Source: Macrobrachium rosenbergii (Eukaryota > Arthropoda > Malacostraca > Decapoda > Palaemonidae). From it: DNA of 64,000 bases. Positions 1-12,772 of this stretch are shown piece after piece. The notes below the pieces were generated by a model. The model had not been told where the DNA came from. It did no database searches and was given only the letters and a program-made list of their open reading frames with translations. Position 1 is the first letter of the stretch. Each line of letters opens with the position of its first letter. Where the stretch lies: contig NC_089749.1 in assembly GCF_040412425.1 (NCBI RefSeq), positions 36,663,070 to 36,727,069 on the forward strand. The letters run 5' to 3'. The translations under genes were made by a program, and so were the position numbers.

Positions 1-1331
1 TGATGGATGATGAGAGGGGGAGAGGGGGTGTGGAATTAGAGGGGTGGGGGTCATCAATGCCTTCTTTGGGAAGGATTTCTTCTGCATCACCTTCTTTGGG
101 AAAGATTGATTCGGCAAGGATTTCTTCATCACTTTCTTCTTCATTTGGGGAGGAAGCAGTCAATGGACTGGATAGCATCACTGATTTTTGCTGCTACTTT
201 TGAGAATCTCAACATTGGGGTCCTGATTCTCAAAAATAGTCAAATGCTTTTTCTATAAGAGAAAACCCCTCAGCCATCAATTTTGTTTCAAACTTCTTGA
301 AGGGAACAAGTTCTTCTTCTGCTTCATGTTGTTCTGTTTTATGCATTTCTTCCAGTTCCATTAAACCCTCATTCATTAACTCCTCTGAATGACTCAAACA
401 GCTCTTCAAAGTCCTCTTCCCCTAAGTCAAGCTGTAACTTTTCACTTGTCAACGAGACTGTTAAGGATTCCCTTTGCCTCCTCTTCTTGATTAAACCCTC
501 TGAAGTCATTTACAAACAGTGGGCATAAGGCCTTCCATGCTCCATTCATGTTTGCATTACCTACCTCACACCATGCAGCATTAATATTCTTCACATACAG
601 GTGTAGATTTTGTAACCTTTCCAGGAGTCATGTAAGGTCACACTAGGTTATTTACCTCCTTTAATGCTTGCCTGAATGAACGGCGAGTATAATGTTTCTT
701 GAAATTTGCTATTATGCCCTGATCCATTGGAAATCATCTAAGTGCAGTGGGTGACCAGGAGCATTATTCAAAATTAAGGGAATCTTGAAAGGAATCCCAT
801 TCTCGTGGTAGTGCAGCTTGACTTCGTGAACAAAGTGATGAAAAACCCATTCTTCAAATACAACAAGAGTAACACAGGTATTGCTATTGGATGTCCAGAT
901 TACAGGTTGACTCACCGCCAACGGACATGTGATACAAGTTAGCACGTTTTTTGAAACTACGAAACCATCCATGACTTGCAGCAAATGTTTCATCGTCAGA
1001 GCTTTCACCAGCCTTAGCCTTCAAGTCATTGAAAAGGGTTTTAGCCTTTTCCTGAATTTGCATAAGGCTAAGTGGTACACATCTTTGTCTCTGATGTTCC
1101 AACCAGATACCAAAAATTTCTCCACTTCTACCACCCTCCCCCTTCTCTTCCTTATAATTGTTGACTGCATTGGCACAGCACATTTTGTGTGTTCTACAAT
1201 TCTTTCTTTGTTCTTTAAAATTGTTTACCACTTTCTAATTTCTTTAAAATTGCCGCTTTTGTTTCCATTGGGATAGCTCACCACTTTTTACCACTACTAA
1301 TACCATCACTTGCTTTACTCTTGCCATTAGC
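1..1331 (-). pseudogene. Tigger/pogo-type transposase relic (CENP-B-like HTH plus DDE)
   Basis: Broken transposase gene read right to left. Near 1285-1230 a conceptual frame gives AIPMETKAAILKKLESG, the usual start of the CENP-B-type N-terminal helix-turn-helix. From 1231 to 884 follows the second HTH region (FGIWLEHQRQRCVPLSLMQI ... GWFRSFKKRANL). From 1008 to 712 comes the DDE core with LILNNAPGHP, the Tigger form of the catalytic 'LLxDNAPGHP' motif, here with N in place of the usual D. Below 712 the frame decays, but WCEVGNANMNGAWKALCP (about 590-535) and an acidic tail match the C-terminal half of Tigger proteins. Several frameshifts and stops make it dead. The 3' end may run off the left edge of the window. 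Family assignment is solid, the subfamily is not. Confidence 0.8.
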
Positions 1332-1990
1332 CACAATAGACAATGGATGCAATAAATATTTCACAATAAAATCACACGAATAAATCGGAGCACAAGAGAT
1401 GACATCTTAACCACTCGCAGAGGTTTGGGAGTCTGGGACAGCATACTGGCATGTTGGCGTCAGCTATGTTCAGTGTGGGTATCAGCAGAAATTGTAACTA
1501 AGCTGCGGCACGTAATGCAAAATTTAAAGGTACGGGTGGCGGACTGAGCACTCCGAACAAATTTTAATTTACGATCATGGTTGTTCATATTTCTAAAAGT
1601 ACATAAGTTAAAAGTTCGTAAGCAGAGAAGCATCTTATCTTGATTTTCAAATGGAGCCTCTACTGATTGGTTTATTACCTGCAGTGTTTAAAGATAAATT
1701 TTGTTTGCTTCTTGCTGCTCTGTATTTTTAAATCTCGTCAGACATATGGATTAATTTCATTATGGTCATTAGTATTTTGTTTTTTATTTTAACGAGAGTT
1801 CTTTTGGTCTTTTCTTATTATCTTGAACTTCAGAAATAAGTTACAGCATTCTGCCAGTAAAATGCTGTTGTTCATCATACAGTATTTGGAGAGGAAAGCA
1901 GGTTGCAAAATTGGGTAGTTTTATTTCTGATGAATACACTGTATCAGTTACAGAGTATGATGGTAACTGAAATCAGGAATTAAACTTCCA
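1332..1990. other. No gene; 5' flank of the Tigger relic
   Basis: AT-rich sequence without a coding frame I can support. On the minus strand around 1625-1590 the string GCTTACGAACTTTTAAC resembles the 'ACTTACGAAC' termini of Tigger elements, so the relic at 1-1331 probably begins near 1640. Confidence 0.4.
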
Positions 1991-3657
1991 TGGAGTTGTC
2001 TTTCAGGAAAAAGTCTTCCTCAGTGTTGATCGAGGCCACATTTCACTCAGGCTTGGCTGAGCGTGATCATGCCAAAAGCTAGGGGTAGACTCTTGTTCGT
2101 GGTGAATCTTGCTTGTTATATACGAGGTCAGCAGCGGGTCAAATTTAGGCTGCCTTGCTGCTGATTGGCTGAAGAAGAAAATTCGCGCTATTGATTAGCT
2201 GGCGAGATTACCTCGTAAGCCAAAAATTTATCGTTGGTGGTCTCGCTGCTGCAGCCTTGCTGAGTGGCAGGGCTGGTGTGGGATGTCATTCTCTTTTATT
2301 ACCTGGCGAATATGCTGATTAGGCACCAGGTGGCAAGCAGAATCTTGGACATTTTCAAGAGTTTCTCATTCAGGACTGTCACTTCTTGAGGTATCTGGCG
2401 CCAGTCTATCAATTGCAGGAGCAACAGGCCACCTAATGCTGGTAGGCAGGAGGAATACCTTTATGTTGTATTTAATAAGGGCTTCTCCTGCTGTATTAAG
2501 AGCACCTCTAGCAGCTGTTCCAATTATTTCTGTAGGTATTCATCACTACTGCATTCCTTGTGATGCTAGTATGGTGAGCATCTCATAGTTTTTTATGGTG
2601 CCTTCTTGAGCATGACAAGAGATCTTCTTTGCCAGTTTCATGGTGGTCATAGCAATATAGGAGCCAGGACATCCATAGACTGGGCATTTGAATTGGTATA
2701 CCGCATTAGTCTGTTTAAGAGGATCTGTCGTTAGTGGGGCTGAGTTTTTTTTCATAATCAGGTTTCTTGTGCTGCTGTTTTGATAATAAATGACAAGGTC
2801 CAGTCGCATCAATGTCGGCAGTGAAGGCATTGTCTGCGATGATCTTAATGGTACGTTCATCTTCCAGGTATTTAGAGTGCATCCTAGCCTCATAGTAAAG
2901 TAGAACACTTCTTTGTGGATTGGGCTACTGCTGCTTGCACTTGTACTGCCAATCCAGTGCCATACATATCTCTTTGTTCATTAGAATATCCATTATTTAT
3001 AAGTACTTGGGAGATGCAGTCTAACTGTTGGTGCGTGCCCTGCCAAGAACAGTGCTTTAGAGCCCTTCTTACGAAGACTTTGATGGTGGTGTTCTTGTAT
3101 TTTGAAGGACTCACTATCTCCATTAAGGCAGAGGCCGAAGTTTGTCTTCGTGTGAACAGAGGTCTTCAGGCCATTGTTGGTTTGGCAGACAAGGATGTCA
3201 AAGATGGGGAGCTGGCCATTATTACAAAACTCAACTGTGTAGTTTAAAGGGCTGCATCCTAAAAATGTGCAACGGAGCATTTCTATCTCATTCTCATCCT
3301 CAGCCTGTACAAATATAATGTGTAAATGCACAGTTTTAGGATGTGAAGGAAAAAATTCAATTTCAAGCCTTTATCAAGAGGTTTAGTGTTAATTATAATG
3401 TGACAATTAAGGCCTAAATGAAGTAGGGCGTCTTGGTCGGGGGTAGGTTCGTAGTCAGTGAGGTTGACACCATTAAGTGTAACAAGCTTCCAAGTGATGG
3501 CTCTCAACCACTTCTTTTGGTCCTTCTCTCGCAGATGGCTAAGGCAGGCCATGACGTTCTCCGGGTAACATATTGTGTGGCAGGGGGCTCTCTCTTCATG
3601 GGTTCATCTTCATCATGGCCCTCTCCTTCAGAAACACCAGGGGGCCTGCTTCAGGGT
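1991..3657 (-). mobile_element. Penelope-like element, minus copy with internal deletion
   Basis: Decayed Penelope-like retroelement read right to left. From 3552 to about 3310 lies the N-terminal part (VNLTDYEPTPDQDALLHLG). It then jumps directly to sequence that in the plus copy lies after the YIDDIFV catalytic motif (ENEIEMLRCTFLGCSPLN), so most of the reverse transcriptase is deleted. From 3123 to 2546 come the linker and the GIY-YIG endonuclease: VYQFKCPVYGCPGSYIAMTT matches the 'Y.C......YIG.T' core, with the G of YIG changed to A. The stretch 1990-2540 is the likely 3' untranslated part; on the minus strand it contains a CTGAGGA...GAAA hairpin near 2030-1995. Not functional. Confidence 0.75.
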
Positions 3658-3835
3658 TGTCTTCTGCAATATCGTCCTTGGGACCATGATGAAGATGAAC
3701 CCAATAAAGAGACCTACCCCTACAACATTCTTTGTTACCCAGAGAACATCATGGCCTGCCTTAGCCACCTCTGAGAGAAGGACCAAAAGAAGCAGTTGAG
3801 AGCCATCTCTCAGAAGCTTGTTATCCATAATGGTG
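3483..3835. repeat. Inverted repeat joining two Penelope copies head to head
   Basis: The stretch 3483-3615 reappears as its reverse complement at about 3700-3832 with a spacer of roughly 85 bases. Shared strings include AGTGATGGCTCTCAACC against the complement of GGTTGAGAGCCATC, and CATGACGTTCTCCGGGTAAC against its diverged mirror. The arms are the 5' regions of the flanking minus and plus Penelope copies, so the palindrome centre near 3657 is the junction of a head-to-head dimer. Confidence 0.8.
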
Positions 3836-5587
3836 GTAAGCTGAGATTACAGCAACTGAGACAAGAATATGTCAACCTTACTGACTAAGAACCAAGACCA
3901 AGATGGCCTACTTCATTTAGGCCTTAATTGCCACAATAAAACTAAGCCTAAACCTCTTGATAAAAGGCTTAAATTCAAGTTATTACTCGACTCAGTACAA
4001 CTAAATTCAAGTTATTACCTGACTCAGTACAACCACATAACAGTCACCACCTTATCTGCACCACAGACTCTCTACAGCCCCTACTCCAGGGGTTCCCAAA
4101 CTGGGGTACATGTACCCCCAGGGGTACATTTGCACGTCTCAGGGGGTACATTTGGTCTGAATGTTTCGGATAATAATAAAAAGGTATGTACTGTATGTGC
4201 TGGATCAAAATATAAATTACCTTAGTAATTGCATTATTTCTGTTATCACCATTTAAGATACCTATGTAATCTACACATGCAGACTCCATAAATTTAAAAT
4301 ATCAAAATATTAAAATGCTCTTTTTTAATATTAAGCTTAATTTTTAGTGTTAGGGGTACATGGGAACCTATAAAAAAAGCCCAAGGGGTACCGAGGAACA
4401 AAAAGTTTGGGAACCTCTGCCCTACGCCTTGGTGAAGCCCTCACTAATAACATCATCATCTTCTTTTAACGTGCTTGTTTTCCCATTTGTATGGGATAAA
4501 TAACATCATCACCCACCAAATGACAGAAGCTGCCAAAGAACTTAGCAACAGAAAGACATCACTGTGCACCAGGCAGATAAAACAACAGCCTTCGTCTTGG
4601 TTAATATATCCAAATAGCATCAAAAGCTCAATGAGATTCTGTCTGATCAGATGAAGTTTGAGTGCCTTACTAAGAACCCTGAAGACGACATCAAGAGAGA
4701 GGCAAATAGAATAACTTAAATCATCAGTCATCAATGCAGCTGCTAATGACACACAGACCTCCTGTCCATCACTGGAGACCACGGTTTAGAGTACACGTAT
4801 GGGAATGTCAAGACCCATAAACCTGGGAACCCTTTACTCCCTATCATCAGTCCAATGAAATTCTCACACCTTATGCCCAAACACCACAGCCTCCATTCAT
4901 CAGTGGAATTCTTAGAAAAGATCAAGGGCACCTCTGGAACTGGAACTATTACCTCTCTGGATGTCAAATCCTTGTTTACCAACATTCATATAGATGAAAC
5001 CATCAGTCTAATTATTAATCGTGTCTGCAGGGATCCCTCCATACCCCAGTTAAATATCCCTGAAGGGTCACTACAAGCCCTCCTTGAAATATGCAGAAAA
5101 AAGGTCCATTTTTCCACTTACAAAGGCCACATGTACAGGCAATGGGCTCACCTTCAGGCGTGCTTTCACCAACTTTTATATGGGAGCAGTAGAGGAGCTG
5201 GTTATCCCCAGACCCAAAAACCACGCATCTACTCATGTTACATTGATGACATATTTGTATAGGCTGAGGACAAGAATGAAGTAGAAATGCTCCGTTGCAC
5301 AATTTTACAATGCAGCTCTTTAAAACTAAACAGTTGAGTTTTGAACAATGGCTAGCTCCCCTTCCCTGACATCCTTGTCTGCCAAACCAACAACAGTCTG
5401 AAGACCTCCGTTGACATGAAGACGATGAACCTCGACCTCTGCCTTAACAGAAATAGTTGAGTGTCCTTCAAGACACAAGACCACCACCATCAAAGCCTTC
5501 ATAAGAAGAGTTTTAAAGCACTGTTCTTCCTGTCAGGGCATGAACCAAGAATTAGACCGCATCTCCCAAGTACTTACAAATAATGGA
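3660..5587 (+). mobile_element. Penelope-like element, plus copy (5' part and reverse transcriptase)
   Basis: Plus-strand Penelope-like relic. The N-terminal region at 3860-3985 matches the minus copy. Reverse transcriptase motifs start near 4790. LDVKSLFTNIHIDETI (about 4960-5005) is the RT palm strand that usually reads 'SLDVxSLFTNVP'. CYIDDIFV (5238-5261) is the catalytic YxDD motif. After it, sequence at 5262-5587 matches 3310-2985 of the minus copy in inverted orientation. The coding frame is broken by stops and by a hAT MITE at 4087-4419. At 5587 it is cut by a Tigger-like insertion and resumes at 7084. Confidence 0.78.
4087..4419. mobile_element. hAT-type MITE (333 bp)
   Basis: Starts CAGGGGTTCCCAAACT and ends AGTTTGGGAACCTCTG, near-perfect inverted termini in the hAT form (CAGRG...CYCTG). 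Flanking 8-mers are CCCTACTC (4079-4086) and CCCTACGC (4420-4427), one mismatch, fitting the 8-base hAT target duplication. It is inserted in the plus Penelope copy and has no coding capacity. Confidence 0.85.
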
Positions 5588-5808
5588 TACAGTCGACCCG
5601 CAAATATTCGTGGCTCAGGATCGCAGCTCCACCTATTGGGGGATTTTTTCGTCGAGCAATACTGTATTTTCATGTTATTTTCGTGGCTTAATTCATTTTT
5701 TAAGATAAAAATGTATTAATTTTCAAATATTAATACTGATGTCAACACAGCAAAATATCAATAAAATGTATTTTTTTAAATGCATATTTAAATATTTCTT
5801 AATTCTTA

Positions 5809-5923
<115 letters not shown>

Positions 5924-6269
5924 TGTATACCTGGGGAAAGAAACAGGTTTGCAAGCTTTGCTCGGGTAATACACCAGTTGTCACCCCTCCTTATAATGGA
6001 TCCTTATAAGAGGGACCTCCTTATAGTGAACCCTTCCAGTGGCTACACCTCCCTTAAACCAGTTTTTTCCCCTCGTTATAGCACCTACACCTATGCCGCT
6101 CAAAAATGATATTGCATTGGTATTAAAGTGATACTGAAATATTAAATTATTACTGTTAAGTGTTCTAGGATGATAGTTTAAGGTATACTGTACTTGGTGT
6201 TTGAACTATCAAATTGGCATCCGAACAATTTGATACAAAGATAATTTGGTGCCAGACAAATCACTAACA

Positions 6270-6540
6270 GAAGGCTTTTAAATAAGTTACTCATTATGGC
6301 CAAAGGCCAAGCTCTGAGGCCTGTCAAGTCATTCATTACTGAAAGGGAAATTGATGGTAAGGTTTTAAAGACGAAACAGGAGGAAAACCTCTCAGTTGCA
6401 CTAGATAACAATATTTAGAGGGTGGAAAGTCAGATGGAAGAAAAAGAATATGAATGGAGGTACATTAAAAGAAACAAGAGAGGTCACAGGTAGGGGCCGA
6501 AGGGATGCTGCAAAGACCCTTGAGTAATGAGATATGAGAC
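6270..6540 (+). repeat. Dispersed repeat family R1, copy 1
   Basis: Shares long diverged similarity with 29665-29870 and 53275-53580. Common blocks are 'ccaagc(t/c)ctgaggcct', 'aaacctctcagttgcacta', 'tggaagaaa(a)gaatatgaatgg' and 'ggggccgaagggatgctgc'. At about 270-300 bases it could be a SINE or a non-autonomous LINE tail. I saw no convincing promoter boxes. Confidence 0.65.
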
Positions 6541-7083
6541 AATTATTCTAAGTCAAGTGGTGGTGACCCATTCATTTGTATATTTTCTGAATATTTTAAA
6601 GTATAGCATTGTTAATGTGGTCAATTATTTTCTAAAATGAATTTTAGTATCAGTTATCAGCCCATGAGGTATAGAATGGCCACTTGCAATTTTGTAAATC
6701 TGGAAGAGTGAAGAAATTGGTCGATAACAAAAACTTTGTTTACCATAAACATAGAGAAAATGCTGGTGATTCAAAAATATACTGATGTTGTGCAAATCGC
6801 TCGTGCAAAGCTCAACTTCATACAGATGAACATTTTGAATGATAATGAAGCAATATATATACATTGTGTTTGCGTTTATCTTTTTAGTAATATTAGTGGT
6901 ACCGAATTGTCCTAGTGCCATTAAAACAGGCAGTTATAAGCATTTTTTTATGGGGTCTTTGGTGTTTCAACAAATTAAAAAGGAAGTTATAAGCGTTTTT
7001 AGAGGGGTGTCAAGTATTCGAGGATTTTAGCTATTCACGGGTGGTTGTGGTCCCTATCCAACCAATGAATGCCGGGGTTTAAT

Positions 7084-7255
7084 AAACAAGTCAATAAAGA
7101 TATACGTATGGCACTGGACTGGTAGTACAACAACCACGAGCCACCGCAGCTCGATCCACAAAGAAGTGTTCGACTTTTACTATAAGGTAAGGATGCACTC
7201 TAAATACCCGGAAAATGAGCATGCCATTAATATCATCACAGACAATGTCAAGTTG
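7084..7255 (+). mobile_element. Penelope-like element, plus copy resumed
   Basis: From 'gatatacgtatggcactgga' onward this matches the complement of about 2960-2790 in the minus copy (shared 'atccacaaagaagtgttc', 'ggatgcactctaaatac', 'accattaa...atcatc'). It is the linker upstream of the GIY-YIG domain. Similarity stops near 7255, so the GIY-YIG domain is missing from this copy. Confidence 0.7.
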
Positions 7256-8311
7256 AACAGCTCAGTTGGAAAAGGATGGCAAAAAGCCACCCAGCTGCAC
7301 AAAAAGGGATGATGCCAAGAAACAGAACCTCGAGTATGATATACACCATGAAAGGCAAACTTTAGACAGAACCCATTACAATATACCACTTCCCAAGAAG
7401 CAAGCTGTTTGTTGTTATCATGTTGACATAAATGTGCTGAAAAATAATTATTCTTGTTTGCATCAAACCATCAATAAAAGCTAAAAAATTACTTTACTAA
7501 GTCAGTTTCAACATACTCCAAGATTTAAATACAACACCAAAGTCTTTTTTTACCCATTCCAATTGACCAGGCAATTCTACTTCAGTAATGTGCTGTGAAA
7601 GACAAAACTATACAGTGCATAAGCAATGGAAGTAACTCACATGGCTCAAACAAAACTTACTTCGCAATATTTTATTTACAACACAAAAGACAGAAAAATA
7701 TTTTGACTTTAGTTCTAATATACAAACATGTGCTACTGTGCTTTGCTTTGTATACTGATGACATAAAACAATGAAAACCATAAATTTTGGGCCGAAGTTC
7801 ATCTCCAAAAGAGTAGCTTTAATACTAGACTTGAAAAAATGAAAGCTAAAAGAGAAACCTTCAAAATGATGTAATCACCTTCACAAGAAAATTCCCAGCC
7901 TTTCAAACCTTCACCAATTACAACAAAGTTTAAAATAAAAACAAGTACATGCACAAAGGTCGTTAAACAGCATTTCTTTAAACATGATACTTACTAAGAT
8001 TAAGTCATTCATCATTTTCTCTGGAGGGTAGAAAAAATGGTTATGTGTTAGTGTTGATACCATTAACAACATACAGCGCATGTAAATACTGGTGTGCACA
8101 TACGATATTCTATATCCAAATTTTGTATTTCTTTGAGTTTGCAAAATATCAAGCTCTCTTGTCAACAGAAACAAGTGATTACTACAAAATAAATAAATAC
8201 CAATACCTAAAACAACTACTGTACTATAAATGGTCAACACTGCTGACAATCAATCTGATTTTATCACTATCAAAATCTGCTCATACCTATTAACATGAGA
8301 ACTTGATTGCA
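7256..8311. other. No gene recognised
   Basis: AT-rich sequence with short chance frames only. No splice-flanked conserved peptide or repeat terminus was seen. The missing last codons of the ArfGAP2/3 gene could in principle lie here or further left, but I did not find them. Confidence 0.4.
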
Positions 8312-9256
8312 TTAACCCTTTCACTGCGGAGAATGACTACAGTTTCCTTAGATCACTGAGTCTTTGCTGCGGAAAAAGACTTTACTCCGTGCCATGTAAG
8401 AAATTTTTTGCTAAGAGCCTTTTGCAGATGACATATTTGGCTTCTACATACTGCAATCTGTTGCCGATTTTATGGACTACTCACTCTCTGAAGCATTCTT
8501 CATTCTTCTCTCAGTCATTCGTTGATTTTGCTAAGTTTTTGTTATTATAACCTTGTGTCAAAATGAAATTATGATATACTGTATACCCATATTTTACGAT
8601 AGCAGTGCACGTATTTTGCTACATAAATCAATGTTATTCATAGATTTATCGTAATATCATGCTAGCCAAATTCCCTTTAGCGAAAGTGAGTTTGTTTACA
8701 TTATGATTTGAAGGGTTGCCATGACAATTACACAAATATATACGTATTTCATCATAAATGAAGTTCAAAATGACACAGATAATGGTGTTTCCAGATATTA
8801 ATATACATACATATATACTCATGTAATGTTCGATATTTAAAGACCAATTTTACGGCCTAAAATATTGGGGTAGAAAATTACATGAGGTATAGTTTTGGAA
8901 AAGTGCAAGATTTTGGGGCTAGGTTAAGCCTAGGCTTTGGGTTTCCTGACAATGGGAGTCAACAAAGTAGCATTTCCTTCCACTGATGTTGACAAACTTT
9001 TTTTTTTGTATAATACGTAAAGACAATAAATACAAATATTGTTTTACTTATCTGAGAATCTTTTATTATTGTTATGTTGTTTCTATATTTATGGCTATTC
9101 TAGGCTATAATAAGTGTAGCCTACATTTCCTGAGTGTAAACAAGTATTAGTTGCCATTGTATTTCATCAGCTGATTTCTTTTCACTTACGATTCACAAAG
9201 AATTGTCCTTTTTTTTTCTTTACGTAAAAAAGATGTGGTAAATTCAAACTGAAAAG

Positions 9257-9480
9257 TCATGCGATACATTTGTACAATGGCACTTTAGTTAAACTTTCAT
9301 TTTTCTTCCTCCAATCATGAACACTCTTTTCTGATAAGCCATATTTGCTAGCAGCTTGCACATAGTTGCTTGCTTCAGTAAAAGCAATCACTTGCGGTTT
9401 AAATTTAGCAGTAAACTTCCTGTATGTATTTGACAACATACTGATGGGTATTGAGTAAAAATGTTTTGAAAACTTTTGAT
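9257..9480 (-). pseudogene. Tigger transposase N-terminal HTH fragment
   Basis: Read on the minus strand the peptide RKFTAKFKPQVIAFTEASNY, then VQAASKYGLSEKSVHDWRKK, is the first helix-turn-helix of pogo/Tigger transposases, which binds the element termini. The rest of the transposase (CENP-B box part, DDE core) is not present, so this is a non-autonomous derivative or a heavily deleted element. Confidence 0.75.
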
Positions 9481-9628
9481 ATAAGAAACAGTAACTGGGC
9501 AACCGAGTTAAAAATATAGTGGAATTGGGTAGAGAGAGATTAAAGAATAGAAATGAATGGTTATTATACTGTTTGCTAGTTTTAGTGGTTGAAGAGAGAT
9601 TAAAGAATAGAAATGTATGATCATTATA

Positions 9629-10832
9629 CGAGGGTAAGTCAAAAGTTCCAGGAAAAAATTGTTGAATGATGTATTTAAAATGAAAACAACCCAAATGGTA
9701 AACAATTATCTGTGATATCCATATAGACTTGTTACCTCAGTCATCCTCTTGCTACCGTGGTGTTAACATTTTCAGTGAAAAGTAACTTCTTGAACCCATG
9801 GAAAATAAAAATTTTGAGATAAGAGCTAACATCAAGTTCTGACCAAAACTTGATTGGAAACCAGGAAAATTATTGAAGCTTTGCAACAAGTTTATGGAGA
9901 TTCTTCTCCATCTAAATCAGTTGTTTATGATTGGATAAAGTGATTTAAGTTCGACTGCAAAAATGAAAGAATTGTGGCTTTGGTGCAGAATCTAGTGGAT
10001 GAAGATCGTTTGATTACTATCGATATGATAGCTAATGAAACTGGGATTCCCATGGTTCCGCATTTTCAATTTTAAATGAAAATCTTGGTTTGAGTAAACT
10101 TGCAGCACGTTGTCCCAAAGCGTTTAACTGCATCAAAGAGCTGAACTTTCTCTTGCAGTTCTAACGATTGAATCAAATGAATCAGAGTTTTTTGACCGAT
10201 TGTTACTGGAGATGAAACTTGATCCATCAATATGACCCAGAAAGTAAAATTCAATCAAAGCAATGGTTACCAAGAGGTTCAGCTGTGAAGTTCACAGTGG
10301 CGAGATCTGCCCAGAAGGTTATGGCAACAGTGTTTTGGGACTCCAAAGGAGTGATTTAGATTGATTTCCTTGAAGGACAAAAACAATCACCGGAACTACT
10401 ACAAATGTTTTGCAAAAACTGAAGACTGCATTGGCTAAAAACGTCTGAGAAAGTTGCACTTTAGAATTTTGTTCCATCATGATAACGCTCCAGCACATTC
10501 ATCAAGGGTTGCAAGAAGTCCTAATGAAATTTAAAACTCTTCCACATCCTCCTTATAGTCCTGATCTTGCTCCTTCAGATTTTTTCCTGTTCCCAAAACT
10601 CAAGGAACACTTAAGAGGAGTCTGGTTTGAATCTTTGGATGCTGCTAAACATGCAGTTTCAACATGGTTTAATAGAAAGGCCCCAAATTTCTACAAAGAA
10701 GGGTTGCAGAGGTGGAAACAGCGCCTTGAAAAAGTGTATAGAGTTAGATGGTAGATATGTAGAAAAATGATGTTTGAATTTCCTTAAATAAGGAGTATAT
10801 TGAATTTTTCCTGGAACTTTTGACTTACCCTA
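9629..10832 (+). mobile_element. mariner-type transposon (about 1.2 kb), decayed
   Basis: Ends GAGGGTAAGTCAAAAGTTCC (left) and, on the complementary strand, TAGGGTAAGTCAAAAGTTCC (right) give a terminal inverted repeat of nearly 30 bases flanked by TA. The flanking host sequence is itself similar on both sides because 'aagagagattaaagaatag' is locally duplicated just upstream. Inside, broken frames show the mariner HTH (YGDSSPSKSVVYDWIK), then HHDNAPAHSS and HPPYSPDLAPSDFFLFPKLK with the catalytic D spacing of the D,D34D class. C-terminal frame 10479-10754 is open. Several frameshifts and stops mean it is inactive. Confidence 0.9.
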
Positions 10833-11589
10833 TACTGTTCACTAGTTACAGTGGTTGCTTGGCAAGCTTTCGGTAGTTATGACAAAACGACTGTAAACAA
10901 AGAAGGTTGGAAGTTTTTTCTTTTGTTTATTATAGTTAATTCTAATGATCTGAAATGAGTATACAGTATACTGATTTTATATACATTTTCTAGGCATATT
11001 ATAAGCTTTTAGCCTCTCAGTTTAACTCAATTTTTACATGTCAGATTCTTAGACTAGACTACGGTACTAACTGCTAACACAGCCTAGGCTACCATCATGT
11101 TTTGATTCCAAATACTGTAAATAACAACGTACCCTAGGCTTATTGCCAGAATCAAAACTCGAACATTACATGGGGTATATGCTAAAATCCTAATATATGC
11201 AGTAAAAAATGGAGGTCGAACATTACATGGAGTCAAATATTACACATGTATATATGGTATTTACTTAATTAAATGAATAATAATCAAATGACAAGCAAAT
11301 TTAGAGACAAGAAGCTTCATTTCCTAAACCATAAGTTTTGTTTTGTCAATCGGTCCCTTCTTTTTTTTTTTTTTTTAGGATATATGAGTTAAAATTTGTG
11401 ACTAAATTCTTGTTTTTCAACTGAGCAACCTCAAATTTATTAATAAATTACAACATTTAATATACTATTGGCAAAATACTTAAAAATGGCTTTGTTTTTA
11501 TTAGTCAGCTGACTTTGTCCTTTTAATTTTTCCCTTTAACTCTGGGTGTAGCCTAACCTCAGTAATTAATTTTTTTTTATAGGTATAAG

Positions 11590-12544
11590 ATGGCCTCCAC
11601 TTCTCGTCAAGTATCTTTGGAAGAAATTTATGACATTTTATTTGGATCTGATTCAGAATTTGGATCTGATACTGACAATCCTATGCCAAATGATGATCAT
11701 TATGATGATACCACTGATGAAGATGATAAGGATGAAGATGTCACAGCAACATGCTCATCAACCACAGCTGATGTAACAAATTCATTGTATTGGAATAAAA
11801 TTAATTATAATAATAGTCCCACTAAATTAGGTAATGTTTTTAATTACACAGCCTCTCATAAGGTAATTAATTTTGAAAACTTAAATCTGTATGAGTGTTT
11901 CACAAGATTTTTTCAAGAAAAAATTTATGAACATGTTGCAAAAGAAACTAATAAGTATTTTAAATCAATGACAGTTACAAAACAACCTTTGCCAAAATGA
12001 TCAAAATACCACCTGTGGTCAGATGTAACTGCTGATGATATAAAAGCTGTTGTTGTTATTGAAATAGCAATGGGTATACTTCATAAACCCACAAGTGAGA
12101 GTTACTTTAGAGAAAGTAGGTTTTTATTCGATACTCCTGGATTCAGATGAGCGTTTTCAAGGGGGCTATTACCTTTATTAAAGTAGTTTAACCAGACCAC
12201 TGAACTGACTATCAGCTCTCATAGGGCTGGCCTGAAGGATTTGGATGAAATGACAGGTCTAGGAAATATAGTTGCTTAGATCAGCTATTCATTTTAATGA
12301 AAATGATCAGAAAGATGGAAATGATAGGCTTTCTAAGAATAGGCCAGTATTAGATATGGTACAAGATTTATATGGGAAGTACTATGTTAGCAATAAAGAA
12401 ATCAGTATTGATGAAAGAATTATAAAATCTAAAGGTAGGCTATTTTTCAAACAATATTTACCATCAAAGCCTTCAACTAAATGGGGAATAAAGATATGGT
12501 CAATGACAGATGCACACACTGGTTACCTCCTTAAATTTAATATA
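11590..12544 (+). pseudogene. piggyBac transposase, N-terminal and first catalytic region
   Basis: Starts at ATG 11590 with an acidic N-terminus (runs of D/E around residues 20-55), typical of piggyBac proteins. A stop at 11998 breaks the frame. The reading continues as LWSDVTADDIKAVVVIEIAM, the conserved N-terminal domain. At 12272-12544 the frame reopens: RPVLDMVQDLYGKYYVSNKE, then ISIDERIIKSKGR, which holds the first catalytic aspartate, then PSKPSTKWGIKIW and DAHTGYLLKFNI. There the element at 12545 interrupts it. A SINE-like piece (about 12172-12245) is also embedded. The C-terminal half follows at 18341. Confidence 0.85.
12172..12245. repeat. Fragment of SINE family S1 inside the piggyBac frame
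   Basis: 'tagtttaaccagaccactga', then 'agctctcatagggctggcc' and 'gaaggatt', match one end of the SINE copies at 52782 and 56066. This piece disrupts the piggyBac transposase frame. Confidence 0.65.
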
Positions 12545-12772
12545 CTGCATATTTTCGTGTATAATACGACCTTTAGATAAGACGAGGTAAAAACTTACAA
12601 CAAATTATCATGAATTTATCTCGTATCTGTAGTATAAGACGAGTGCTAAATTACAAAACCATATGTGTATAGGCTAGCAATTGCAACAACAGGTATCTTA
12701 TGGAATGTTGGTTATGTAAAGATGTTATTACAAATGCCATTTTACTTACCGAATCCTTAGAAATTTAAAATA

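Larger units (their letters stand above)
8806..11261. mobile_element. Tigger-like element nested in the piggyBac
   Basis: Left end TACATATATACTCATGTAAT and right end, read on the minus strand, TACCATATATACATGTGTAA form imperfect inverted termini. Subterminal 'taatgttcga' blocks occur on both sides. It carries the transposase N-terminus at 9257-9480 and is itself cut by a mariner at 9629-10832. Confidence 0.65.

Noticed and set aside
712..1231. Domesticated, functional Tigger-derived host gene
   Set aside because: The catalytic D of the DNAPGHP motif is N and several frame changes are needed to join the domains.
2010..2030. Third hammerhead core (CTGAGGA...GAAA) on the minus strand
   Set aside because: The best stem (AGGAA/TTCCT) uses bases that must stay unpaired in a hammerhead core, so it is a plain hairpin unless other copies show otherwise.
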